A stretch of 64,000 nt of DNA. Origin: Clostridia bacterium (lineage in GTDB: Bacteria; Bacillota; Clostridia; Lachnospirales; Lachnospiraceae). How positions within the stretch are numbered: position 1 is the stretch's first letter; the number at the start of each line of letters is the position of its first letter. The position numbers and the translations under genes were made by a program. The stretch lies in NCBI GenBank assembly GCA_910576205.1, contig CAJTHL010000009.1, positions 62,001 to 126,000 of the forward strand, written 5' to 3'. Positions 1 to 6,931 of this stretch are shown here, piece after piece. The notes beneath the pieces are model-generated. The model saw only the letters and a program-made list of their open reading frames with translations, searched no databases and had not been told where the DNA came from.

Positions 1-94
1 TATCCGGCAGCTTCTCCATACCGGCATCTGTCTTTGGGGGAAACACTTCAAAAGAAAGAGCCATGCGCTGTTTCATAATTTCTGTCAGTTTCAT
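1..94 (-). CDS. metF: Methylenetetrahydrofolate reductase, N-terminal fragment (cut by window edge)
   Basis: Only the first 31 codons are in the window. They read MKLTEIMKQRMALSFEVFPP followed by KTDAG, which matches the opening beta strand of the MetF barrel (family motif FEFFPPK). The start is the ATG at 92-94, preceded by a strong GGAGG ribosome site. MetF reduces methylene-THF to methyl-THF, in methionine synthesis or in the methyl branch of the Wood-Ljungdahl pathway. It lies 43 bp downstream of the CooT-like gene on the same strand, so cotranscription is likely. The adjacent nickel protein favours the acetogenic role, but that is inference because the rest of the cluster is outside the window. 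Confidence 0.8.
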   Translation of the reverse strand, partial: MKLTEIMKQRMALSFEVFPPKTDAGMEKLPD

Positions 95-137
95 TTGTTA
101 TATACCTCCACATTCACATTTCTGTCTTTTTCCGGTC

Positions 138-329
138 TTAAGCCGGGCACTCGATCTTTACCACGCCTCCGGTGAGATCTGCCATACTGATGGTGCCTTC
201 CACGATTTCCTCCAAGCCCATAATATCAAAGAGATGCACCTCACTGCCCTGAACCCGGATTTTGCTCACGTTCTTTAAAATGACACTTTCCGTCTCTTTT
301 GTCTGCTTATAAACGGTCGCTAAACACAT
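138..329 (-). CDS. CooT-family nickel-binding protein
   Basis: A 63-residue protein beginning MCLATVY, which is the hallmark N-terminus of the CooT family; the conserved Cys2 is a nickel ligand in studied members. The family are small beta-barrel dimers found near carbon monoxide dehydrogenase genes and thought to help mature the Ni-containing CODH/ACS. Length is normal for the family. It sits between a His-rich protein (57 bp upstream) and metF (43 bp downstream) on the same strand, so the three probably form one transcript. I infer a nickel-delivery role; no CODH gene is visible in this window. Confidence 0.75.
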   Translation of the reverse strand: MCLATVYKQTKETESVILKNVSKIRVQGSEVHLFDIMGLEEIVEGTISMADLTGGVVKIECPA

Positions 330-386
330 ATTTCCTTAACCTCCATCTGCCATTCTGTCACAGCCTGCCCTTAAGATGCGGCGCTT

Positions 387-806
387 TTACTGCGGGCTTC
401 GCACAAGGGAAAGGGCAATGCTAAGTCTCATATTGCCTTTCTCGAAGTCCTCCACCGCCTTTTCGATCTGGACGGCAGCGTCCTCTTTGCCCGCTGCCTT
501 GAACTGCTTTGCGATCTCTAAAAGCTCGGCCGCATGATGTCTGTTGTGATCCAGCATATAAGCCAGGATTGCCTCCTGCTCATTGGCCGGCCTCTCGCAG
601 CCTCCCTGGCAGCCCTGACAGCCCCCCTCGCCGTGACTGTGCTGGCGGGTATGTCCCTGGCATCCGTGCTCATGGGCATGGTCGTGGACATGCTCCCCCT
701 CGTGGGTGTGGGGATGCGTATGGGTGTGGGTGTGTTCATGGGAATGCTCCCCGCCGCATCCGCAGCTTCCATGGGAATGTCCGTGTTCTCCGTCTACCAT
801 ATGCAT
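387..806 (-). CDS. Histidine-rich putative metal-binding protein
   Basis: A 139-residue protein with two parts. Residues 1 to about 62 contain 20 histidines, mostly as alternating xH repeats with Gly, Glu and Thr, plus a Cys/Gly patch (CGCGG and later CQGCQGG). The C-terminal ~70 residues are an ordinary helical domain (QEAILAYMLDHNRHHAAELL and onward). His tails of this type store or hand over nickel, cobalt or zinc in HypB-, SlyD- and CooJ-like proteins. The start ATG at 804-806 has AAAGGAG eight bases upstream. It is the first gene of the His-rich/cooT/metF set, and its promoter carries a CsoR/RcnR-like palindrome. The exact function is unknown; a metal chaperone or store is the best inference. 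Confidence 0.7.
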   Translation of the reverse strand: MHMVDGEHGHSHGSCGCGGEHSHEHTHTHTHPHTHEGEHVHDHAHEHGCQGHTRQHSHGEGGCQGCQGGCERPANEQEAILAYMLDHNRHHAAELLEIAKQFKAAGKEDAAVQIEKAVEDFEKGNMRLSIALSLVRSPQ

Positions 807-866
807 TGGAAACGCTCCTTTCTGTATGAAAAACCAGTTTTGTTAATTTTCTGTCAAACTGCCTTT

Positions 867-895
867 ATTATACCCCATACGGGGGATTTTCGCAA
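867..895 (-). promoter_or_regulatory. Promoter with overlapping CsoR/RcnR-type operator for the His-rich/cooT/metF operon
   Basis: Read on the minus strand there is TTGCGA (890-895), a 17-bp spacer and a perfect TATAAT (867-872). On the plus strand 870-887 reads ATACCCCATACGGGGGAT, a C-tract/G-tract dyad of the kind bound by copper- or nickel-sensing CsoR/RcnR/InrS repressors. The dyad fills the spacer and overlaps the -10 box, a typical repressor position. The metal cannot be told from the site; the downstream genes suggest nickel. Confidence 0.6.
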
Positions 896-960
896 GGTGT
901 TTTTCTCCTTTTCCGACAGTTTTTTTGCTTTTTTTTTAATACAAAGTGTATGAAAATTAT

Positions 961-989
961 TTGACTTTATCACAGTAATTTAGTACCAT
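961..989 (+). promoter_or_regulatory. Putative sigma-A promoter of aroE
   Basis: TTGACT at 961-966, a 17-bp spacer and TACCAT at 984-989, 56 bp before the aroE start. The -35 matches 5 of 6 consensus bases and the -10 matches 4 of 6. Confidence 0.5.
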
Positions 990-1044
990 AATAATATATC
1001 TGCCGACAGGGTGTCTGCGGAAAAGAAACAAGGAGGAATCTGCC

Positions 1045-1914
1045 ATGCATTTATCCATTTCCGGCCATACCGGCCTTACGGCTCTCATCGGAAGCCCCGT
1101 GGCCCACAGCATCTCTCCGGCCATGCACAACGAGGCCTTCCGCTATCTGGGCCTGGACTACGTGTACCTGGCCTTCGATGTGACAGCGGGCTCCTTTGAC
1201 GCCGCCGTCGAGGGGCTGAAAGCCATACATATCAAGGGGTTTAACTGCACCATGCCCCTGAAACGCCTGATGTGCCAGAGGGCCGACCGGCTCTCCGACG
1301 CCGCCCGGCTTATCGGGGCGGTCAACACCGTAGTCTGTGAGGACGGAGCCCTTATAGGCCACAATACCGACGGTTACGGCTTTATGCAGTCGGTCCGGGA
1401 AAAAGGTTATAATCCTGCCGGCGGGGAAATGACTTTGCTTGGCTCCGGGGGAGCGGCCTCCGCGGTGGTGGCGCAGGCGGCCCTGGACGGTCTCTCCCAT
1501 ATCCATGTATTCTCCCGGCCAGGCAGCGTTTCCACACAATGTCTGACAGAGGAAGCCCGCCGCATCAGAGAGGCGTCCCCCTGCCGGATTTCCTTCTACG
1601 ACCTGGAAAATCTCTCCCGGCTTGAGGACTGTATTGGGCGAAGCACGATCCTGGTCAATACCTCCTCCGTGGGCATGGCTCCCCATACGGACGCCTGCCT
1701 TATCCCGGATGCATCCTTTTTCCCAAAGGACCTGCTGGTAGCGGACGTGATCTACAATCCAAAAGAGACAAAGCTTCTGGCCATGGCAAAAGAGGCGGGC
1801 TGCCCCGTCATGAACGGCCTCTCCATGCTCCTTCACCAGGGAGCCAGAGCCTTTGAGATCTGGACAGGACAGAAAATGCCTGTGGAGCATATCCGGGAGA
1901 AGTTTTTTTCCTGA
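1045..1914 (+). CDS. aroE: Shikimate dehydrogenase
   Basis: This 289-residue protein reduces 3-dehydroshikimate to shikimate with NADPH in the common aromatic pathway. The N-terminal substrate domain has SISPAMHNEAF for shikimate binding, the catalytic lysine in NCTMPLKR, and the paired Asn and Asp of GAVNTVV and HNTDGYGF. The C-terminal Rossmann domain has the glycine loop LGSGGAASAV. Length is normal. The ATG at 1045 follows AAGGAGGAATCTGCC, a clear ribosome site; an in-frame start farther upstream is not needed. It is a single gene with its own promoter, and a hairpin shared with the convergent bactofilin gene ends it. Confidence 0.93.
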   Translation: MHLSISGHTGLTALIGSPVAHSISPAMHNEAFRYLGLDYVYLAFDVTAGSFDAAVEGLKAIHIKGFNCTMPLKRLMCQRADRLSDAARLIGAVNTVVCEDGALIGHNTDGYGFMQSVREKGYNPAGGEMTLLGSGGAASAVVAQAALDGLSHIHVFSRPGSVSTQCLTEEARRIREASPCRISFYDLENLSRLEDCIGRSTILVNTSSVGMAPHTDACLIPDASFFPKDLLVADVIYNPKETKLLAMAKEAGCPVMNGLSMLLHQGARAFEIWTGQKMPVEHIREKFFS

Positions 1915-1928
1915 AAGGATAACAAAAT

Positions 1929-1968
1929 AAGGGAGGCTGCCCGCAAAGCCGCCTCCCTCTGTTTATTT
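1929..1968. terminator. Bidirectional hairpin between aroE and bactofilin
   Basis: GGGAGGC (1931-1937) pairs with GCCTCCC (1951-1957). T-rich sequence follows on both strands, so it can terminate aroE and the convergent bactofilin transcript. Confidence 0.7.
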
Positions 1969-1981
1969 CCCTTTTCCGCTT

Positions 1982-2392
1982 TTACGCTTCCTCTATATCG
2001 GGCTCCCCGCCCCCTGCCGTCTCCGGCTGGCTGGTAGTCATGGTACATCTTCCGTCAAAGTAAGCGTCCTCGTCGATGACAAGGGATCTCGCCGTGATAT
2101 TTCCAACCACCCGGCCTGTGGAGAAAAGCTCCAGCTTTCCTCTCACCAGAATATCGCCGTTAACCTTACCGGAAATCACTACGTTCTGGGCGGAAATATT
2201 TCCCTCCACCCGGCCGTCCTGCCCGATGACAAGATTCTGCTTGCAGACGCAGTTTCCATTGATGATACCGTCGATTCTCACAGTCTCCGGCGCGGTCAGA
2301 TTGCCGTCAAATACGGCGCCCGGACCTACGATTGTGCCGATCTTGCTCTGTGTTTCTACTGCGGGCGCTGGCCCTTTGCTTTTTCCTATCAT
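1982..2392 (-). CDS. Bactofilin family cytoskeletal protein
   Basis: A 136-residue protein whose centre (about residues 18-115) is the DUF583/bactofilin beta-helix. It is recognised by repeated short turns such as VRIDGIINGNC, GRVEGNISAQ, GKVNGDILV and GRVVGNITA. The Pro/Gly-rich tails at both ends are unstructured, as usual. Bactofilins self-assemble into nucleotide-free filaments under the membrane and localise cell-wall enzymes. The gene lies 60 bp downstream of a membrane-anchored LytM-like gene on the same strand, a pairing seen in many bacteria, so the two products probably act together in cell shape or wall remodelling. Confidence 0.88.
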   Translation of the reverse strand: MIGKSKGPAPAVETQSKIGTIVGPGAVFDGNLTAPETVRIDGIINGNCVCKQNLVIGQDGRVEGNISAQNVVISGKVNGDILVRGKLELFSTGRVVGNITARSLVIDEDAYFDGRCTMTTSQPETAGGGEPDIEEA

Positions 2393-2452
2393 TTTTATAT
2401 CCTCCTATTTAAGCTCCGCAACCGTCCTTTAGGGGCGGTAACAGATCCTTTT

Positions 2453-3193
2453 TTATCCTCTGGCTTCGATTACTGTCATGGGATCTACCGTCTCACCCTC
2501 ATAGAGGATCTGGTAATCCATCTTTGTCTCATCTGCTGTAATTTCCAACAGCACATCTCCCAGCTGGACCTGCGCGCCCTCCTCCACCTTCACATCTGCC
2601 TCCTGCTGACATAGGTAACGGGTGGTATAGCCGCTCTCATGCTGGATCTCAATGATATGCTTATAGGTGTCGTCCGAACTTACCGTGACGATTGTACCAT
2701 TCCCCGCCGCCACAATACTGCTCCCCGTATAAGTGCTGATGGTCAGATAGGGGTGGTCCTCTCCGTACCCGGCCTCCATAACGCCCGATCCCTGGGACGG
2801 ATAACGGGTAGGAAGCGTCAGGTCTTTTTCCTCTTCCTGTGTTCCCTCTTTTGTTTCTCCCGGCGACGCCTCCTTTTGCTCGATAATCTGGCGGAGGGTC
2901 TCATTTTCCGATGTAAGCGCCATCTTTTCGTTATTCCAGGATTCCTTTTCCTTCTCCAACGCCTGGGCAGTCTGCTGCTGGGCAAGCAGCTCCTTTCGCA
3001 GCGACTCCTGCCTCCCACGTGCGGTGGAATACTGAAAAACCAGCACTCCCAGCACCACAAGGAACACAAACACGACAAATACTACCAGGCGGATGGCAAA
3101 AAGCGAAATCTGAAACTGCCTGCTGCTCCTGTCCGTATTGGAAACCACAAGCACAGAAAAAGATTCCTTGCGTTTATGCCTTTGGTCTTTCAT
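2453..3193 (-). CDS. Membrane-anchored LytM/M23-like protein, catalytically degenerate
   Basis: From the ATG at 3191-3193 (AGGAGG just upstream) the product has 246 residues. It shows a basic cytoplasmic stretch, one membrane helix (LVVFVVFVFLVVLGVLVF), a coiled coil (about residues 60-105) and a C-terminal M23-type beta domain. The usual zinc ligands are not visible. Where active enzymes have HxGxD this protein has HPYLTIST, and where they have YxHL/HxH it has GYTTRYLCQQ. It is therefore probably a non-enzymatic scaffold or activator, like EnvC-type or SpoIIQ-type LytM proteins. It is upstream of the bactofilin gene in the same orientation. Confidence 0.75.
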   Translation of the reverse strand: MKDQRHKRKESFSVLVVSNTDRSSRQFQISLFAIRLVVFVVFVFLVVLGVLVFQYSTARGRQESLRKELLAQQQTAQALEKEKESWNNEKMALTSENETLRQIIEQKEASPGETKEGTQEEEKDLTLPTRYPSQGSGVMEAGYGEDHPYLTISTYTGSSIVAAGNGTIVTVSSDDTYKHIIEIQHESGYTTRYLCQQEADVKVEEGAQVQLGDVLLEITADETKMDYQILYEGETVDPMTVIEARG

Positions 3194-3264
3194 TCTATAA
3201 CCTCCTATGAAACCTATTATAGCATAAAACACAAAAAAGAGAAGAGGAATTTTTTATGGGGTTA

Positions 3265-3882
3265 TCAACCCCTTAATTCCTCCTCCAGATCCCGCACCCG
3301 GGTACACACCTGTTTCAGCAGCGGCATACTGTGGCTCACGGCCAGAAGGCCGATCCCCTTACGTTCTACCTCGTCAACCAGAAAGCTCCAGATCTGGCTC
3401 TGGGTAATAAGGTCCAGCATGGTGCTGATCTCATCCGCCAGGATAAACCGGGTCCGCTCCCCAAGGGCCCTGGCAATGCAGAACCTTTGCATTTCCCCGC
3501 CGGAGAGCTCCGCCGGATACCTGTTCATCCAATCCGGCTCTATGCCAAGGCCGTCCAGCACACGCTGTTCCAAATGGTCCCCCTCCGCCAGGACTTCTCT
3601 CATGCGAAGCCTGGGATTTACCACCTGTTCCGGGTGCTGCCAGATCATCTGTACCGGGCAGTATCCTTTATAGTCCGAAACCGGACGGCCATCCAGCAGA
3701 ATTTCCCCTACATCCGGCTTCTCATACCCCGCCAGGATTTTGCAGAAGGTGGTCTTACCAAAACCGCTGGGCGCAATCAGCCCCAGGCGTTCTTCCTGGG
3801 ACAGCTTAAGGCTGAAATCATTTAAAATCTGCCGGGTTTCCTTTCCGTAGCGAAAGGAAATATGTTTTGCCTCCAGTATCAC
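3265..3882 (-). CDS. ABC transporter ATPase of the nickel/peptide importer (NikE/DppF-like)
   Basis: This 205-residue ATPase has Walker A APSGFGKTT, signature LSGGEMQRF and Walker B FILADEIST, with an H-loop at VSHS. It is shorter than usual DppF/NikE proteins (about 250-320) and lacks their C-terminal extension, as do NikE-type subunits. It starts at a GTG (3880-3882) with GGAGG five bases before. It is the last gene of a five-gene importer operon (binding protein, two permeases, two ATPases) and pairs with the ATPase just upstream. Whether nickel or a peptide is carried cannot be settled from this subunit. Confidence 0.82.
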   Translation of the reverse strand: MILEAKHISFRYGKETRQILNDFSLKLSQEERLGLIAPSGFGKTTFCKILAGYEKPDVGEILLDGRPVSDYKGYCPVQMIWQHPEQVVNPRLRMREVLAEGDHLEQRVLDGLGIEPDWMNRYPAELSGGEMQRFCIARALGERTRFILADEISTMLDLITQSQIWSFLVDEVERKGIGLLAVSHSMPLLKQVCTRVRDLEEELRG

Positions 3883-3898
3883 TTACGCCTCCTCCTCT

Positions 3899-4840
3899 CT
3901 ACTGTGCATACAGACACCGTACCTTTCCGCCCCGCAGCTTCCGGTAGGGAATCTCTCCCTGGCACGCCTCGCAGTATCTGTCACACCTGGGCCCGAAGGG
4001 ACAGCCCTTTGGCATATCCTTTACATAGGGCTGGGTTCCGCCAATAAACCGGAAGCCATTCTGGGGAAGGGCCCGCCAGAGCGCCCTGGAATAGGGATGG
4101 CGAAGCGTCTCCTCCTTTATGAAATCCTTCACGTCCGCGTCCTCCACGGTAGTTCCCGCATAGAAAACCGCCACCCGGTCCGCCACCTCCAGGGCCTGCT
4201 CCAGATCGTGGGTGATAAGGAGCACTCCCGCTCCCCGGTCCGCCATCTCCCGGAAATGCTCCATAACCCGCCGCACCATTTTCATGTGAAGGCCGGGAGT
4301 GGGCTCGTCGGCTATGACCAGGCGGGGATTTCCCATCATGGCCGTGGAAACCAGCACCCTGCGGTTCATGCCTCCGGAGAGCTCGAAAGGATAGAGCTCC
4401 TGAACCTCCTTTTTCAAATGGTAGCCCTCAAAAATCCGGTCAAGCTTCTCCCTGGCGGCCGCATCCTTCTTTCCTTTGCGGATCTGGGGGCCGATCTTCA
4501 TAAGCGGATCCAGAAACGCAACGCTTTGTGGCACCAGAACAATCTCGTTTCCCCGAAGGGCTTCCTGCCGCTTCCGGGTCAGCTCCTCCCCCTCATAGAG
4601 CATGCGCCCGCCAAGCCGGGCATTGTAGGGCAGAATGCCCAGGATCCCGTGAGCCAGAAGGCTCTTTCCGGAGCCGCTGGAACCCACCACCGCCACCATT
4701 TCCCCCTCATGAACCGTTACGTTTAAATCTCGTATCACATCCAGATCTGCCTTTGCAAAGCCCTTGTCGTACTGGGAGAAGGAGACGGACAGATTTTCGA
4801 TGTCTAAAATTACTTTCCTTGTGTTTTTTCCGCTTTCCAT
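3899..4840 (-). CDS. ABC transporter ATPase of the nickel/peptide importer (NikD/DppD-like)
   Basis: A 313-residue ATPase with Walker A VGSSGSGKS, signature LSGGMNRRVL (a variant of LSGGMRQR), Walker B LVIADEPTPG and H-loop ITHD. The C-terminal oligopeptide-type extension carries Cys residues (CPFGPRC, CEACQGE), typical of DppD/OppD-class ATPases, where this region can hold an Fe-S cluster. The start at 4838-4840 follows GGGAGG. It lies 16 bp upstream of the second ATPase. The two should form the heterodimeric motor below the permease pair. Confidence 0.86.
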   Translation of the reverse strand: MESGKNTRKVILDIENLSVSFSQYDKGFAKADLDVIRDLNVTVHEGEMVAVVGSSGSGKSLLAHGILGILPYNARLGGRMLYEGEELTRKRQEALRGNEIVLVPQSVAFLDPLMKIGPQIRKGKKDAAAREKLDRIFEGYHLKKEVQELYPFELSGGMNRRVLVSTAMMGNPRLVIADEPTPGLHMKMVRRVMEHFREMADRGAGVLLITHDLEQALEVADRVAVFYAGTTVEDADVKDFIKEETLRHPYSRALWRALPQNGFRFIGGTQPYVKDMPKGCPFGPRCDRYCEACQGEIPYRKLRGGKVRCLYAQ

Positions 4841-4947
4841 TTACTTACCTCCCATAAATTGTCCGCCTGCCCTTAAGCGCCCTCTGCCGTTTTTGTTTTG
4901 CCGCGTCCCGGAAGCAGGCCCCGCTCCGGGCGCCGGGACATCCGCCC

Positions 4948-5808
4948 CTACGCATGGGCGCTTCCCGGATCCAGAAGCTTCCTTAAACTCTCCCCGGCCA
5001 CGTCAAAGAGAGCCACCGTAAGCACCAGGAGAAGGCCGGGAAATACGGCCAGCCACCATTTCCCCATGGCCAGGTACTGCATGCTCTCCGACAGAATCAC
5101 ACCGATGGCCGGCTGCTCCGGGGACAGTCCAAACCCCAGAAAGGTAATGCTGGCCTCATGGAGAATGGCATGGGGAAACAAAAGGATAAGCCCCACAAGA
5201 AACTGGGGAAACAGGTGCGGTACCATATGCTTCCAGGCAATCTGCCAGGGGCGAAGGCCAAGCTTTCCCGCCACCTTAATGTAGGGCGCCTCCTTAAGCT
5301 GCAATACCTCCCCCCGGATTACCCTGGCAAGGGAAGTCCAGTGGGTCAGCGTCACGCCAATAACCACTCCCCTAAAGCCTTTCCCGCAGGCATAGGAGAT
5401 TAAAATCAGCAGCAGAATATGGGGGATACCCATTACCAGGTCAATAACCCAGGTTACCGCGGAGTCCACAGCCTTTCCCATGGTAGCCGACAGAATTCCC
5501 AGCAAAAGCGCCAGAAGAGCGCTGACTCCCGCCGCCAGAAGCCCGATGCGGATACTCATGGACAGCCCTGCAAGGGTGCGGACAAACATATCCCGCCCCA
5601 TCCAGTCGGTGCCGAATATACAGGCGGAAGAGGGAGGCAGGTTTTTTCTGGAAAAATCGGTAACCACAGCCTCCCTGGCAAAAACCAGTCCCAATATGGT
5701 GATAAGGGCCAGAAACAGCACCGCCAGGGAAAACCACAGGGCTGTGCGGACTCTTCCGTTTAAAACATGCGTGCGCATTCTTCCTGCGCTCTTCTCTGCA
5801 CGTCTCAC
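4948..5808 (-). CDS. ABC transporter permease (NikC/DppC-like)
   Basis: A 286-residue integral membrane protein of the DppC/NikC class. It has an N-terminal membrane helix (ALWFSLAVLFLALITILGLVF), a periplasmic-type segment with GTDWMGRDMFVRTL, which is the family signature, and about five more helices with the ATPase-contact loop near GLRPWQIAWKHM. The GTG start (5806-5808) overlaps the TGA stop of the preceding permease (GTGA), so translation is probably coupled. An ATG eleven codons in is the alternative start. It forms the channel with the upstream permease. Confidence 0.87.
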   Translation of the reverse strand: MRRAEKSAGRMRTHVLNGRVRTALWFSLAVLFLALITILGLVFAREAVVTDFSRKNLPPSSACIFGTDWMGRDMFVRTLAGLSMSIRIGLLAAGVSALLALLLGILSATMGKAVDSAVTWVIDLVMGIPHILLLILISYACGKGFRGVVIGVTLTHWTSLARVIRGEVLQLKEAPYIKVAGKLGLRPWQIAWKHMVPHLFPQFLVGLILLFPHAILHEASITFLGFGLSPEQPAIGVILSESMQYLAMGKWWLAVFPGLLLVLTVALFDVAGESLRKLLDPGSAHA

Positions 5809-6797
5809 AGGCTCCCACCTCCCCTCCGGATACGGGGATCCACAAGGCCGTACAGAATATTGGCAATAAGATTTCCGCCAAACACAATGGCCGCGCTGAT
5901 AACCGTAATGCCAAGAAGCAACGGAACGTCGCTTCCGATTCCCGCTGTCACTGCCGCCTGCCCAAGTCCCGGGTAGGAAAAAATCTCCTCCACCAGCACC
6001 GAGCCTCCGAAAATTTCACTGATGGAGGCAAACTGCAAAGTCAGCGCCGGGAGAATCGCATTGCGGAAGCCATGGTTTTTGAAAATACTCCAGTTGCTCT
6101 CCCCCCTGGCTCTTGCAAAGAGCACGTAATCGCTCTCACAGATATCGATCATTTTCTCCCGGGTGTGGAGGGCAATGTTGGAAACGCCCGTGATGCTTAA
6201 AGTAAGCGCCGGCAAAATGGCGTGGCGCACCCGGTCCGCCAGGGTTACCCCCGCGGCCTCCATGCCGATGGGAACGCTTAAGCCCACAGGCAGGATCTTC
6301 AGCCACACAGCAAACACCATAAGCAGCACCAGGGCCAGCCAGAAGGCCGGTGTACTTGCGATCAGGAGGGAATATCCCTTCACCAGCCTGTCAATCCAGG
6401 TGCCCTGCTTCATGCCGGAAAGGGCCCCAAGACAGAAGCCAAGAACCCCGGAGACCACCCAGGCAATAGCCAGAAGCCAGATAGAATTGGCAAATTTTTC
6501 CGCAATCACCCCGGACACCGGCCGCCGGTATAGTAAGGAAATTCCCATATCGCCCCGGAAAAAATCCGACGCCCAGGCCAGAAACCGCTGTACGGGAGGC
6601 TCCCCCACCCCCCAGTAGGCCTCCAGCTTTTCAATCTGCTCCGGGCTCATGCTTCCCAGGGCCGCCTGCCCCACATTTGCCTGGAGAGGGTCTACGGGAG
6701 ATACAGATACCAGAAAAAACGCCGCGATGCTGACGCACACCAGCAGCAGAAGCATCCGTATTCCCTGTTTACCCAGAAAAAACATATGGGTTTTCAT
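5805..6797 (-). CDS. ABC transporter permease (NikB/DppB-like)
   Basis: 331 residues from the ATG at 6795-6797, chosen because GGAGG lies ten bases upstream and the next residues (MKTHMFFLGKQGIRMLLLLV) are the usual DppB/NikB first helix. A longer reading would overlap the binding-protein gene. The ATPase-contact loop is at ARARGESNWSIFKNHGFRNA, and GGSVLVEEIFSYPGLG near the C-terminus is diagnostic of this family. It overlaps the next permease gene by 4 bp. It is the partner of the NikC-like subunit in the importer. Confidence 0.87.
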   Translation of the reverse strand: MKTHMFFLGKQGIRMLLLLVCVSIAAFFLVSVSPVDPLQANVGQAALGSMSPEQIEKLEAYWGVGEPPVQRFLAWASDFFRGDMGISLLYRRPVSGVIAEKFANSIWLLAIAWVVSGVLGFCLGALSGMKQGTWIDRLVKGYSLLIASTPAFWLALVLLMVFAVWLKILPVGLSVPIGMEAAGVTLADRVRHAILPALTLSITGVSNIALHTREKMIDICESDYVLFARARGESNWSIFKNHGFRNAILPALTLQFASISEIFGGSVLVEEIFSYPGLGQAAVTAGIGSDVPLLLGITVISAAIVFGGNLIANILYGLVDPRIRRGGGSL

Positions 6798-6931
6798 CCC
6801 GTCCTGTCCTCCATTTTCCTGCCCTGTCCCCTTTTCCCATATCCGCAAAGGGGAGCTGTCCAGGACAGCTCCTTGCTTCGCTTGTATATGTTGAGGTAAA
6901 AATGGGCCTATTTGTGCTGTCTGGCAGCATA

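Noticed and set aside
509..953. Plus-strand frames over the His-rich gene
   Set aside because: Generated by the CAC/CAT-type codon repeats of the opposite strand; one even runs through the divergent promoter region.
1051..1890. 279-codon open frame on the minus strand opposite aroE
   Set aside because: It is the antisense of a well-conserved enzyme in GC-rich DNA, has no ribosome site and its product resembles no family.
2639..3673. 344-codon open frame on the plus strand
   Set aside because: It crosses two genuine minus-strand genes (LytM-like and ABC ATPase) and is low-complexity; it is a shadow.
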